Positions 12,450 to 23,489 of a stretch of DNA of 64,000 nucleotides are shown here, in pieces; within the stretch, counting starts at the first letter, position 1, and each line of letters starts with the position of its first letter. The notes under the pieces are model-generated. The model was not told the DNA's origin and did not search any database. It saw only the letters and a program-made list of their open reading frames with translations. Both the position numbers and the translations under genes were made by a program. Source of the stretch: Fasciolopsis buskii (taxonomy: Eukaryota; Platyhelminthes; Trematoda; Plagiorchiida; Fasciolidae). The stretch is from assembly GCA_008360955.1 (NCBI GenBank), contig LUCM01000083.1, positions 58,090 through 122,089 on the forward strand. Direction: 5' to 3'.

Positions 12450-14850
12450 TATGCTTGGTATTGCTCTAAGGCACTGAAAATTAGCTGTTGAAAGTCTAAG
12501 GCATGGAGGGACTTTGTGCTTGAACTCTGTTATCTCCCTAGTATTGTTAGCACATGCCAAGAGAATTTCAGTTGTTACTGAGATGTAAAGTGTCAGTTAC
12601 TGGGCCTTAGGATTCAGCCTCTTGAATAAACACGGAGTCAGAATAGGTTAAAGTAGTTGGGACATGCTTCGTATATGCCCACAGAAAGAGTACCTTGTTT
12701 CACGCTGTTGAGCGAGGTAGCCAATGATTGGGAAATAGTCCAAGGTGGCCAGCGGGTAACGTGCTTAAAAGGTTTGAAAAAAGCTGACTAGTAGGCTGGC
12801 CCTTGTAGGTGCAGTCAGGCAGTCGGATTTGGGCCCGCGAGAGCACTCCAGACTGACGACTGAAAACAATAGGTGATATGGTTCCGCGCCACAGAGAATG
12901 ACATTCTTGCATTTAAAGCTTTGCGTTTTCTGTACAGTTTCTCAACTTACTAATTTTCAGTCGGTCGCTCTTATTGCTGGCTCTTTTTCTTCTATATGCA
13001 GATGGCACTGTAAGAAGCAAACCGGAAGCAAAGTACGTTGATGCAAGCTTGATGGTTGCGCGAACTGAAATGAAGCACCCACTAAGGCACTCCAACAAAT
13101 TGCCGGTATACTACGTTTCCTTGGTTTGTTTTCACTCGGATGAGAAACATTTTGGCAGACAAGAAAGAATGGTAAAAGAAGCGATGCATAGGGTCTATGA
13201 AATTTTCATAGTGCTCGTTATTGGTAAACGACTTCAATGAACCGAAACGTTCATGTCTGCGAATAATTCGGGTTCCTGTCAGATTAGTTCGGTTTTTTTC
13301 TGGACAGGGTTTGGCCCGGATCACCTGAGTGCTCAGAATTCTTTCAATGGCAAGCTATCCGGGTTGGCATCCACCTTTTCCAGGTCCGCTTCAACGAGTC
13401 TTCTAAAACAAACGAAAACAGAATACCTCTTCCCACCCTGACGGCGAGGGATATTTTGAGTCACCAAGTTTCGCATTTCAAATAAAAAATTTAGAAAGAA
13501 AATCAAACGCCTACACATAACCTTATATAGAGATCCAACGCATCCCAGATGCAGTCCAACGATTGTTTAGAAGAAATGACGATCTTCATTGTTGCCAAGT
13601 CCCCAGAAACACGGGTTTATATGTTCACGACCCTCGTATGAAAGAAGTGAAACCTAGATCCTGTCTTGTCAAGCTTTCTTTCATGCATACTTGCTGAAAA
13701 ACGCGGTCTGAATTAAGACCAAACAAGCCGTCTATAATATTAACATTATCCAATAAGTCACCTGGCTGTCACATTCTCTCCAGATGGAAGAGATCTAAGT
13801 CGAGCGTACGACTTCCGACACTTCCTGTCAACGATTTGCGTAATAGTAAAAAGATTTTCACATCCAAATGTAAGTTTTATGTCGTAAAATGTGAGCTGTT
13901 TCTGGAATTAGGTTTTTGCGCAATTATGCTAATTTGGCAGTTACTCTGTTCATTTTGTTCGATGAAAAAGTTCTGTAAATTTGTTTTGGTATGTGTAAGT
14001 ATGTGAACAACCGGAAATCAAGCCATTTACGCCCTCGCAGCTGTTCATGTGGGTGCAAATGTTGCTTTTGCAGATGACTGTTGGTGGTGGTTTCGTTCAT
14101 TCCAACTTTTCGGAGTTTGTGTGAAACTGTCGTTTTTTCCAACTTATGAAGAACACAAACCACATCCAGGGGTTCCTTATGAATAGCTTTATTATCACTT
14201 TTTTTCTTGAAATAAATGAAACTAAGTCTTGACGTGGGTGACTGCGAATGAAGTTGGAAAATAATCCATGTACCTTCCATTGGATACACGACGTTTTACA
14301 CCGTTTGTTTGGACGCACCTGCGGGACCACAAGTTGGGCATTGCTGGCGACATGTTGTGTAACAGTTTGTTCCATCGAGCATAGGAGACAGTGAACGATA
14401 CCGAATTTAAGCGTAAGGATTATAAACCGGTGGTTTTGTTTCCACTCTTGTCATTTTCGATCGATTAGCCGCCAGTTCAGTGTCATGAAAAGTGTGCATT
14501 GTGATCCTCGTCTTTGGTGTCTTAAGTGCCTACTTACTGTTAATATAGGGATGTAAAGGGTTTGATGTAATACGTGATTATCGTGTTAATATGTTTCCGA
14601 ATGAACTATGTTGTACAGTGTCGCAATACGCGTTCATCTAGTTCTTTCTTTAAAGGTGGCGTTTTTGTGTGGTTTGTCAGTGTTCTTATCACCAGTTTGC
14701 AGCTGGTTGCTCCGGTGGCGTTATTCAAATATATCAAAATATTTGTCGACAGCACACCAGTCTAAAGTAAAGCAAATAGAAATTCGATAACTCCTTCAGC
14801 AACAAATGCTTTCGCGAAATAAAACAACACCAAGCCCCTACCACGGCGCT
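12450..14850. other. Unassigned interval
   Basis: Only short frames (at most 121 codons at 13924-14289, minus strand) with no recognisable domain. No strong repeat was paired with another part of the window. Confidence 0.35.
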
Positions 14851-16380
14851 CCTCAGGTATGTTTCTCTCACTAAAGTTTAGGGCCCCAGTAACCTACAAA
14901 AATCAGTCCAGCTCTCCTTCTCATTCACAACCATCCAGTGAACGGCCACACCTCTGCCTACACCAGTTACTTCCCCCATTGAAAGTGGCGGGGCCGATCG
15001 CAAAATCGTGGCATTTTGCGTCACCACGTAAAGAATCTGACAAATCCATCAAGTTTGATAACCAAGGGATGAACGAATCTCCCAACCCAAGCCCCATATT
15101 ATAGCAACAAACTTACCGAGCAAGGCTACCAACCTTAAAATACGAACTATTACAAGTCTATTCACTGCTCTGTTCTCCCATTCTCCCGCTTTAATAGCAA
15201 CCTCCACAAAAATTATGAGAACAACCTTCCCGCATAACCTTCACCTTAGCAGTAGGCGGCTCATCTCTATGCCGCAAGTCGGGGCAGTCCGTTTAGTCAG
15301 CAAAATTTCTCCTTATTCCGCACCAATCCTTAGAAATTGATGCACAGCCAATTCGTTCAAATTCAATTCGATGCTGGCGAAACCACAACTACACCAGAGA
15401 ACCATCCAAAACCATTTTACCTCGGAATCTACTATCTCCTAAGTGACCTTTAGTCGAGCAAATGGTGCCACTCGCTGCTCTAAAAGAGCCAAATTCATCT
15501 ACTCACCGCTCAAAATCCTGGGGGCAGCATTGCAATACGTGGCACCTAGCCGGTCCCAGATGAGCTGCTTATTATTGCCTCTTGCAGGCCCATTGTCTAT
15601 CGTCTCATACCTCTCGCTTAAATGCCGTACTCAGATGCTACCTCACTGGCCAGCCCACCAACAAATCCGGCATGTGTTATCCACACTTTTGCCCTCAGAC
15701 TAAATCTGTCATGCGCCAAACTCCTTCTGCCATTGGAGACACTCACAGAACTCACCAACCACAGAGCAGCAGACCCCCACGAGCATTCAGCTGTCTCCTT
15801 TAACTCAGACAACCTTTATTCCAACGCATCCACACAAGTTCTGCTCCGAGCACAACGAAAGTCCACCCATCCGCACGTCTCACTCGCCACCATCTGGATA
15901 CTCCGTCACCCACACCAATTGTCTACATTTCAGTGAACTCTTTATTGAGCAACATCCCCCACTCCTCTGATCTTTTCGCAGGCTGTGTCACCGTCGAGGT
16001 CACAACGGCAAGACTTCCCTTATGGCTTGGATCTGTCTCCGTAGAACGAGCTTCTACTTGAACGGGACTTGAATCTAAGGGTTGACCCAACGGAACGACT
16101 CTAGGAAAGCGGCTACTGACGTAGTAGCACTGCATCAAAGTTTTTCAACACTCTCACAACCTAATAAAGAAGGGCTCTCCGCTTCTAACTCAGCAGCAAC
16201 CCTGCAAACGTCTCCAACGATGACCCATCAATCTCTGGTAGTTATAGCCCATGCCCCTTTACACTGCTGCTTTCTGCCTGCCCACCTACTCTCGTTGCTC
16301 ATGAACATACACACGCTAACTTCATGGCCCTATAGCCACAAGACTCACAAATACCCGTACGGCCCCAGTGAAAACAATGA
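14850..16380 (+). mobile_element. Possible 5' part of a CR1/Jockey-type LINE
   Basis: The plus strand becomes rich in C and in Pro/Ser/His-coding triplets over this stretch, and it leads directly into the endonuclease fragment at 16387. That composition and position fit the first open frame of a CR1-like LINE, but no zinc-knuckle or other motif was identified. The assignment rests on context only. Confidence 0.35.
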
Positions 16381-16386
16381 CCTCGA

Positions 16387-16870
16387 ACAAACTCCGTAAC
16401 TTAAAGGGCTTCACCGCTTCCACCAAGCTAGATGTCATGTTCATCAATGAGTCCTGGCTTAACAAGGACACACCAAGAATTGTGAGGTTCCTTGTGCGAT
16501 ACCCAACTTTTAGATGTAGCGAAAACGACCAGAGTGGGAGCAGAGGTCCTTTTTTGTGAGACGGAGCTTATGGGTTTCCTGCCTGAGGCATCCCCACTCG
16601 AGCTGGCCCGAGAATCGGTATGGCCCACCAACAAGGTGTTGTCCTCCATTATCCATATGGACCGTATCTATCACCCCTAATCTCGAACTGAATTATGGCT
16701 TTCCACAGTGACAGATGCATTTCATCGCCTTACCTTCTTCTCACCAACGTCCAAGATTATTGCCATGGACTTCAGTCTCCTTGGAGCGTGTTGGTGCACG
16801 ATCATTGGACCACCAAACCAGGCAATGTTTTTATTCAGCTTTCGTCACGGTGGTTATATATATATATATT
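16387..16870 (+). mobile_element. CR1/Jockey-type LINE endonuclease fragment
   Basis: Pieces of an apurinic-type endonuclease domain run in order across three frames: NLKGFTASTKLDVMFINESW with the catalytic glutamate of the E-S/T-W motif (about 16401-16460), then EASPLELARESVW (about 16585-16622), then DAFHRLTFF followed by AMDFSLLG (about 16711-16785), which corresponds to the GDFN motif of intact relatives. Frameshifts separate the pieces. The fragment ends at a short TA run near 16856-16869. Confidence 0.8.
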
Positions 16871-17747
16871 GGCGTATTTCTCGAATGCTTCGAGAGGCAG
16901 GTTTGGTTGCATGGTCAAATATTACAGGGGTATTGCAAGTCACATGGAACAGGCAAGTAAGCATTTGGGCATAAAATTAAAGGAAATAGAAAAAACTGGC
17001 ATACTAAGAGGAACACGGTGTTTATACGCACCATGATGCGTGTCGCGGGCGCAGAAAACAATTAGAAGATGGCGGCGGGTGTGGAGGTTTCTGCAGTATT
17101 AGGATTCAACGGGTCTATAAAACGGACATGAATGTTAAACTGCCATGAAGAAGGCCTCCGAAGATCTTGAGTGCAACGTAAAAACTTGTCAAAACGGACC
17201 AAAACAGCTGACGAGAAGAGCACTGATGGCCGATAGATGCCCTGTTTTTAAATGGGTATGAAAGAGAGCGTCAGTCATTTTATCATGAACCCCGGAGTCA
17301 AGAAAATATTTTAAAGCATTTTTTAACTGCGGAGGGACAAAGAACACTGATGAAGAGTTTTTCCAAGCATTGTTCGAAGACATTGAGCATGGAAATGTCG
17401 GCGGCATTGAGGAGAGTGAGGATTGATACGTTACGCGGTGAATAAAATACCTGACGCTGATAAGCCAGTGTGAAACAAAAATGTTTTTTGCTGTTTTTTT
17501 TGGGTTTGGGTGTAACAGTTTCATTTCACCCCTTCAGTTCAGAAATCAAACTCCCTACTCCCTTCGAAACAATAAGCTGGTCGTCACAACTGACATAGCA
17601 TGAATAAGCATGAGAGCAAACATTATTTTAAATATTCTGCCTTCTGGAGTTCATTGACCCAAAAGTTGTCTACTACCATCTTCTGGCGTCGCCTTCAAAC
17701 ACAAATTCCACGAACTACTAATTCATTTTAGTAGTAAGAGATTGAAT
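16871..17747. other. Unassigned interval
   Basis: The 111-codon minus-strand frame at 17189-17524 has weak similarity in wording to the minus-strand frame at 25708-26040, suggesting a shared old repeat. No function can be named. Confidence 0.3.
17713..17723 (+). repeat. 11-base direct repeat, left copy
   Basis: The sequence aactactaatt is repeated exactly at 19226-19236, on the far side of the fold-back element and N gap. It may be a target-site duplication, although about 24 bases separate this left copy from the start of the left inverted arm. Confidence 0.45.
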
Positions 17748-17782
17748 GTTTACATGAAATAATTCACCATGTGATATCATCG

Positions 17783-18121
17783 CTCAACTCACCATAAAGA
17801 AACCATGGAAGCACTGTACAGCTGTTTCATCCTTGTTAGGAATCATGACTAGTGCATATCCACCACGCCCGAACTGGGACGCGAACCCGAACAAGGACGA
17901 ACGATTCTGAGTCGAACGCCTTAGCCATTACGCTACCGGGCAGGCTCTGAACGGTTTGTTGAACTTGACCACATGATGTTGCACCTATCCGTCACTGATT
18001 TGCACGGTTACTGTCCGTTAGCTCACAGCGATCGACCCCTACTGATAGATGACTTCTCTGCAGGTAGCCTAAGTACGACGAAGGCGTTGGATATGACCTA
18101 CAGAGCGCGGTGGATATGCAC
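17783..18121 (-). repeat. Near-identical 339-base segment, left of gap
   Basis: Matches 18786-19124 base for base with only two differences that I could find, both in the tRNA-like head. It ends exactly at the first N. Confidence 0.9.
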
Positions 18122-18785
18122 NNNNNNNNNNNNNNNNNNNNNNNNNNNNNNNNNNNNNNNNNNNNNNNNNNNNNNNNNNNNNNNNNNNNNNNNNNNNNNN
18201 NNNNNNNNNNNNNNNNNNNNNNNNNNNNNNNNNNNNNNNNNNNNNNNNNNNNNNNNNNNNNNNNNNNNNNNNNNNNNNNNNNNNNNNNNNNNNNNNNNNN
18301 NNNNNNNNNNNNNNNNNNNNNNNNNNNNNNNNNNNNNNNNNNNNNNNNNNNNNNNNNNNNNNNNNNNNNNNNNNNNNNNNNNNNNNNNNNNNNNNNNNNN
18401 NNNNNNNNNNNNNNNNNNNNNNNNNNNNNNNNNNNNNNNNNNNNNNNNNNNNNNNNNNNNNNNNNNNNNNNNNNNNNNNNNNNNNNNNNNNNNNNNNNNN
18501 NNNNNNNNNNNNNNNNNNNNNNNNNNNNNNNNNNNNNNNNNNNNNNNNNNNNNNNNNNNNNNNNNNNNNNNNNNNNNNNNNNNNNNNNNNNNNNNNNNNN
18601 NNNNNNNNNNNNNNNNNNNNNNNNNNNNNNNNNNNNNNNNNNNNNNNNNNNNNNNNNNNNNNNNNNNNNNNNNNNNNNNNNNNNNNNNNNNNNNNNNNNN
18701 NNNNNNNNNNNNNNNNNNNNNNNNNNNNNNNNNNNNNNNNNNNNNNNNNNNNNNNNNNNNNNNNNNNNNNNNNNNNNNNNNNNNN
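18122..18785. other. Assembly gap (664 N)
   Basis: Undetermined bases. Long open frames reported across it are artefacts of the Ns. Confidence 1.
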
Positions 18786-19124
18786 CTCAACTCACCATAA
18801 AGAAACCATGGAAGCACTGTACAGCTGTTTCATCCTTGTTAGGAATCATGACTAGTGCATATCCACCACGCCCGAACTGGGACGCGAACCCGAACAAGGA
18901 CGAACGATTCTGAGTCGAGCGCCTTAGCCATTGCGCTACCGGGCAGGCTCTGAACGGTTTGTTGAACTTGACCACATGATGTTGCACCTATCCGTCACTG
19001 ATTTGCACGGTTACTGTCCGTTAGCTCACAGCGATCGACCCCTACTGATAGATGACTTCTCTGCAGGTAGCCTAAGTACGACGAAGGCGTTGGATATGAC
19101 CTACAGAGCGCGGTGGATATGCAC
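18786..19124 (-). repeat. Near-identical 339-base segment, right of gap
   Basis: Starts exactly at the first base after the Ns and repeats 17783-18121. The two differences are an a-to-g change in the gtcgaacgcc block and an a-to-g change in the ccattacgct block. Confidence 0.9.
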
Positions 19125-19225
19125 TGCTCATGATTACTAACAAGGATGAAACAGCTGTACAGTGCTTCCATGGTTTCTTTATGGTGAGTTGAGTGATGAT
19201 ATCACATGGTGAATTATTTCATGTG

Positions 19226-19236
19226 AACTACTAATT
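19226..19236 (+). repeat. 11-base direct repeat, right copy
   Basis: Identical to 17713-17723; it begins inside the last three bases of the right inverted arm. Confidence 0.45.
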
Positions 19237-19239
19237 GTT

Positions 19240-22200
19240 CCAACACCTATTCATATACACGACCCGTACGTCTCAGAGACTCAGGCTTAAGATGTTGGTT
19301 TGGGATTTTTGCTTTTACTACAGTAAAGTCTCAGAAATTTAAATCTGGGCCAACGACACTGCATAATATTATGATCGTGATGGCAGAAGGATCCTGGATT
19401 CTACGGCGGCTGTAATCGCGATAAACACCTTTTATATCAGCTTCCTTACCCCTGCCATTTACGCACTTTGACAACACACAGGATTCCGTATTTACACTAG
19501 GTACTAGCAAAACTAGCATCTCTTTCTGCAGAAGCTTCATCAGAGATTTCATTTGAGGTTCTCCTTACTCTTACTTCCTACTCATTTTGATCCCCAGTCA
19601 CCTGCTAACTCGAATGAGGCAGACGCTTTTCCCTCAAGTGCCCAAACTAGTTTCGCTTAAAAAATAAAGAAAGGTTAAATTATGCCCGCATCAGTACGTT
19701 TCAAGCAGCACTCGTTAATGAAAGCAAGACACGGAGCTGACGATGATGGAGCCATACGTAGAGGTCTGGGTTTTACGACAAAAGCCACCATCCCCTGTGT
19801 GCCTGCTTATCCCCACATTGGTTTTCTTTAGTCCGCACACGCAAAAACCAAAATGACTGCGACGTGTTTGCTTCAGCATCTACGAACGTGGGAGAAACAG
19901 ACCACCCCCAGAATTTGCGAAAAGCATATATAACTCGGAAAATTTAGGTCAGGCGGAGGAACTATGGAAAGGACCTACATGAGCTCAAGCATTCCTCTGT
20001 CAGGAAAAAAAGAAAACTTTTCTGGTGGATCAAGTTGAGCTCAGCAGTAAAAGCATATTCAGGCTGCGAAAGAATGGACCACATTCTAAAGCCGTCATGA
20101 ATGCCATCGGCCCAGAAATAACCCTACGAAAGGGGAAACGCCACACCGCCCTTGTTCGGTAGATTAGCATCTGGCTGCTTCGCTGGACGGTCTGGGGAGG
20201 CAGCACATCGGACTGTACGCTTATGCTTCACTACCCGCCCCTCTATTTTCAACATGCCTCTCCCAACCGCGCACATGGGACGAATGCCAACGTCCAGAAA
20301 AACGGCCGTTGTTCTTCTTTCTTAAATATTTATGCACACCTAATGGAACCACCATGTGGCACAAGTTGCTATCGTCCTGTTCGAACACAAATTGCTAAGC
20401 CCAATATTCCCATGCTTCTCCTTTTCCTTCTCTCTATGAATTCTCGTGGCAAATCTTGTCCCAGCATCCAGCCCACGCTGCCGTCCACGACCCACTCACT
20501 TATTTCCTTTCCTGGCAATTGGAAGTATAAAATTGGCGGTAGATCACATGATCAGCTGTAACTGATTCCTTGTTGCAATTACACGGTGTTCATAGACCAG
20601 AGGAGTTTTACAAACAGAGCAAAGAATGACTTTATTCCCTAACACTTGCGCTAGCCGGCCTATCAGACCACCGTAATCTGCATCTGCGAAGATGGCAAAG
20701 ATAAAAGAGAAACACGCTGCGATTAAGAACCATGCAGCCAAGGACTGACTGAGCCATATACCTCACAGAAAGTAGGCAAACGATAGGTTTGTTGCACAGA
20801 TCCCGCCACCGAAACACTCCTTCCCGCGAATTTCAAGAAAGTCGTCTGGACCCTGTAATCTTTGTAAGAAAGTGACTGTTATCGCTGTTTCCATTCTTAT
20901 TACTCACCTCAAAACCAGCTGGAACAAATTCCAGACTGCCCTCCCTCTCTTCGACTCTTCTCCGCGCTCGCCAATGACCATAGATGCAACGCAAACTCTC
21001 GCCGAAATCTACACTGCGTCCTCTGCACGGTTGCCTATCCCTGTTAGGAAGCTGCTATCCGGATCTGACGCTCCAGTACCGGGCCGCGTAACTCTATAAC
21101 AAACCCAGCCACAACAATTACCGCCCCGGGTACCCCATCTCAGATAACCATTAAGACTGGTCAAAACACTAATGCTGACACGCAAAATGCCGCGCAATCC
21201 TCCAACCTCCAGACCCATACCGCCGCAAAACATCAAAATCTCCGATATTAAACAAATTAAACACACAGGCCATTCGTGGTAAGTGCATGTAAGGACTTAC
21301 CGTAATTCTTACACTTGCCTGTTTTCATCCCGCTACACATCATAGTCCGCTTCCAGCCACATGAGTCCAATGGGCATTCTTATGAGTTCCATTGTCTCTC
21401 TATCCGCAATTCTTCATATAATTTCGTCCCTTAAATAGTTTGATGCAACCATGAAAGTTTCCCGCTGTTTCATCTTCAGCATTATTTTGACTCGTAGATT
21501 TTGTTAATTATCACTCTCAATCCACCTTATGTGATATGCAGTGTGGTTTCGACTCGTCTCCATCCCGTGATCACATCCATATTGATCTTCGTCTTCACCG
21601 CATAATCCCGTTGATTTTTGAGGAACCCAGCCAGATGTCAACGTCCACCCTTGCTTCCCAGCCAAAATTTGCGCCGGCGATACGCATCTTTCATGCATTT
21701 AAACATGGACTGAGTCGCAGTGCGCGACTGATAATCAGCCCCAAAAATCTTCGCAAAGGATCACCTCGCCTTGATTTACAAGCCTGAAATTTCGCGCTTA
21801 GCCTAACAAATTTCGGGTTTTGTTCATGAGAGCAAAGACATTGTCTCTTCACGGTTAGTTTTGTTTTCCATATCTCCATTGTGCCATTCTTATACAAATT
21901 TGATCTTGCCTTGCGCAAGCCTCTCGGATGTCCAGAAATATATATTACACAATACATGTCAGCAGCCAGCCTCATACCTCCCCATGATTGCCTTGTTCAC
22001 AGAATTGATTTAGCTCATCAAAATCGACAGGTCCTGCCCGTTCTTCTACCACAGGTTCAGTGGGGAAGCTTCTTTCCAGCGATTGACACCCAGAGGGCTG
22101 CAGACGAAATTTATTTCAAAATGGCTAGCTGCATTTTGAAACTGGCCACCAACAAAATAGAGGTCTGAAAAACGACTTCGCACCATTTCTCCTCGGAAGC

Positions 22201-22585
22201 CAAACATCAAGTTGTAAAGGTAGTTTTCCCTGATGCCAGTTGCCAAGTTCGTTGGTTTGCATTGTTCGTTTGTTTCTCACCCAAGCAGTCGTTTCCTTCC
22301 AAAAGAAATCCAAGACGCCGAGGCGTCAAAATGTCCCGGTAATTTTTCAAGATTGTATAAATGAGCCACCATGGCAGCTGGCTTGCCATACACCTCCTGT
22401 TTTTGACGCATTGTAAGTCTGCAACAACCCCAAAAGACGTGACCGAAGCGTTACACCTAGATTTCACACCTTGTACGGTACCAGCCACAATCAACAATCC
22501 ACGGCATACATGGAATTAGGACGATTATGCTTTGTCTGCTGCGTCCTTTGTGGTTTAGACCATTGCGTGCCACTTAGAGAGTTTC
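19240..22585. other. Unassigned, C-rich in part
   Basis: The plus strand from about 20200 to 22600 is C- and T-rich, like 14850-16380, and may also be LINE-derived sequence leading into the reverse transcriptase at 22590. No host gene was recognised. Confidence 0.35.
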
Positions 22586-22589
22586 AGAC

Positions 22590-23480
22590 CTGGAGCTCGC
22601 CAAGGCCCCGATGGTCCACCCCATCAGCTGTTGCTAGTAGAAGCCCCGGCGACCCTTAATGGTGCTCAACCTATTCAAGTTTTCAACGAGATCTTTCATG
22701 CTTCCGCCCAATCTAAAGCATTCCGCAATAATTCTTCGTCCAAAAGGTAGATCTTTGCATGATCTGTCTAATTTTCCTCTCATTAAACACGAGCCCATTT
22801 TTGCCGAGATAATAGAAAAATGTTCAACATCCTGTAGCGGAGTAATTCCTAGTATCCCGACTCGTCCGCCCAAGGCACCAGGTCCTCCTGCACCTATACT
22901 TTTGCTCTGCCAGGCAATCTGACTTTCTTAACCTCCTAAGAAACTTACAGGGTTGGGATTATAATTTTGCGGCGGTTTACCTTGATGTGTCTAGGGCTTT
23001 TTGCCACGTCTTTCGGGCGTATTTTGCATCCAAAGTAAGGTCTATGCGCGTCAATAATCTTTCTCTATATTGAATATCGTTCCACCGAACCAAACAATTC
23101 TTTGGTGGTGTTTGCTCCAATGCTAGAACGGCTACTTTTGGTGTTCCACGGGATAGTGTGCGTGGCAACACTCTATTTGTTACGCACATCATGCACACTA
23201 AATTCAACATGTCATCGCATTTCTGTCTGCGGGCAAAGCAAAATAGTTCACTCTTCAACCCCAAAGAAGTTGGTACTGGGGTCAGTAGAATCTGCACCGG
23301 CTTTTCTAGGTTGGACGATCGGTGTACCTTCCGGGCAAGGGATATCTCTGCCGACATAATCGGGATGCTCACCCATGGACGTGTACTACCCAACACTGCA
23401 AATCGGTCATCGCGTGAGGACTCAGAATTCCCGGCCTTGGTCACCAATGTTTGGTCTGTAAATTTAATAGATCATTAGGT
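22590..23480 (+). mobile_element. CR1/Jockey-type LINE reverse transcriptase fragment
   Basis: The plus strand gives, in order and in shifting frames, an ARQGPDGPPHQLL stretch (PGPDGIP motif of CR1 elements, about 22590-22635), a LPPNLKHSAII stretch leading to the EIIEKCS block (about 22702-22830), a VYLDVSRAF motif A-like block (about 22978-23005), and a FGVPRDSVRGNTLF motif B-like block (about 23135-23175). The catalytic YADD box was not found. Many stops make it a pseudogene. Confidence 0.75.
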
Positions 23481-23489
23481 TATTCATTT

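Larger units (their letters stand above)
17748..19228. mobile_element. Fold-back, tRNA-headed SINE-like element (family A) around an N gap
   Basis: The outer ends are inverted arms: 17748-17867 and 19108-19228 (about 120 bases each, nearly perfect complements). Inside, the minus strand carries a tRNA-like head with a B-box-like GGGTTCGCGTCCC (17876-17888) and an A-box-like TAGCGTAATGG (within 17921-17935). A second, almost identical inner segment follows the N gap. If the gap is an assembly artefact the true element is about 478 bases: 17748-18121 joined to 19125-19228. Confidence 0.7.

Noticed and set aside
17973..18913. Long open frames of 239-275 codons across 18.0-18.9 kb
   Set aside because: They consist almost entirely of undetermined bases from the N gap.
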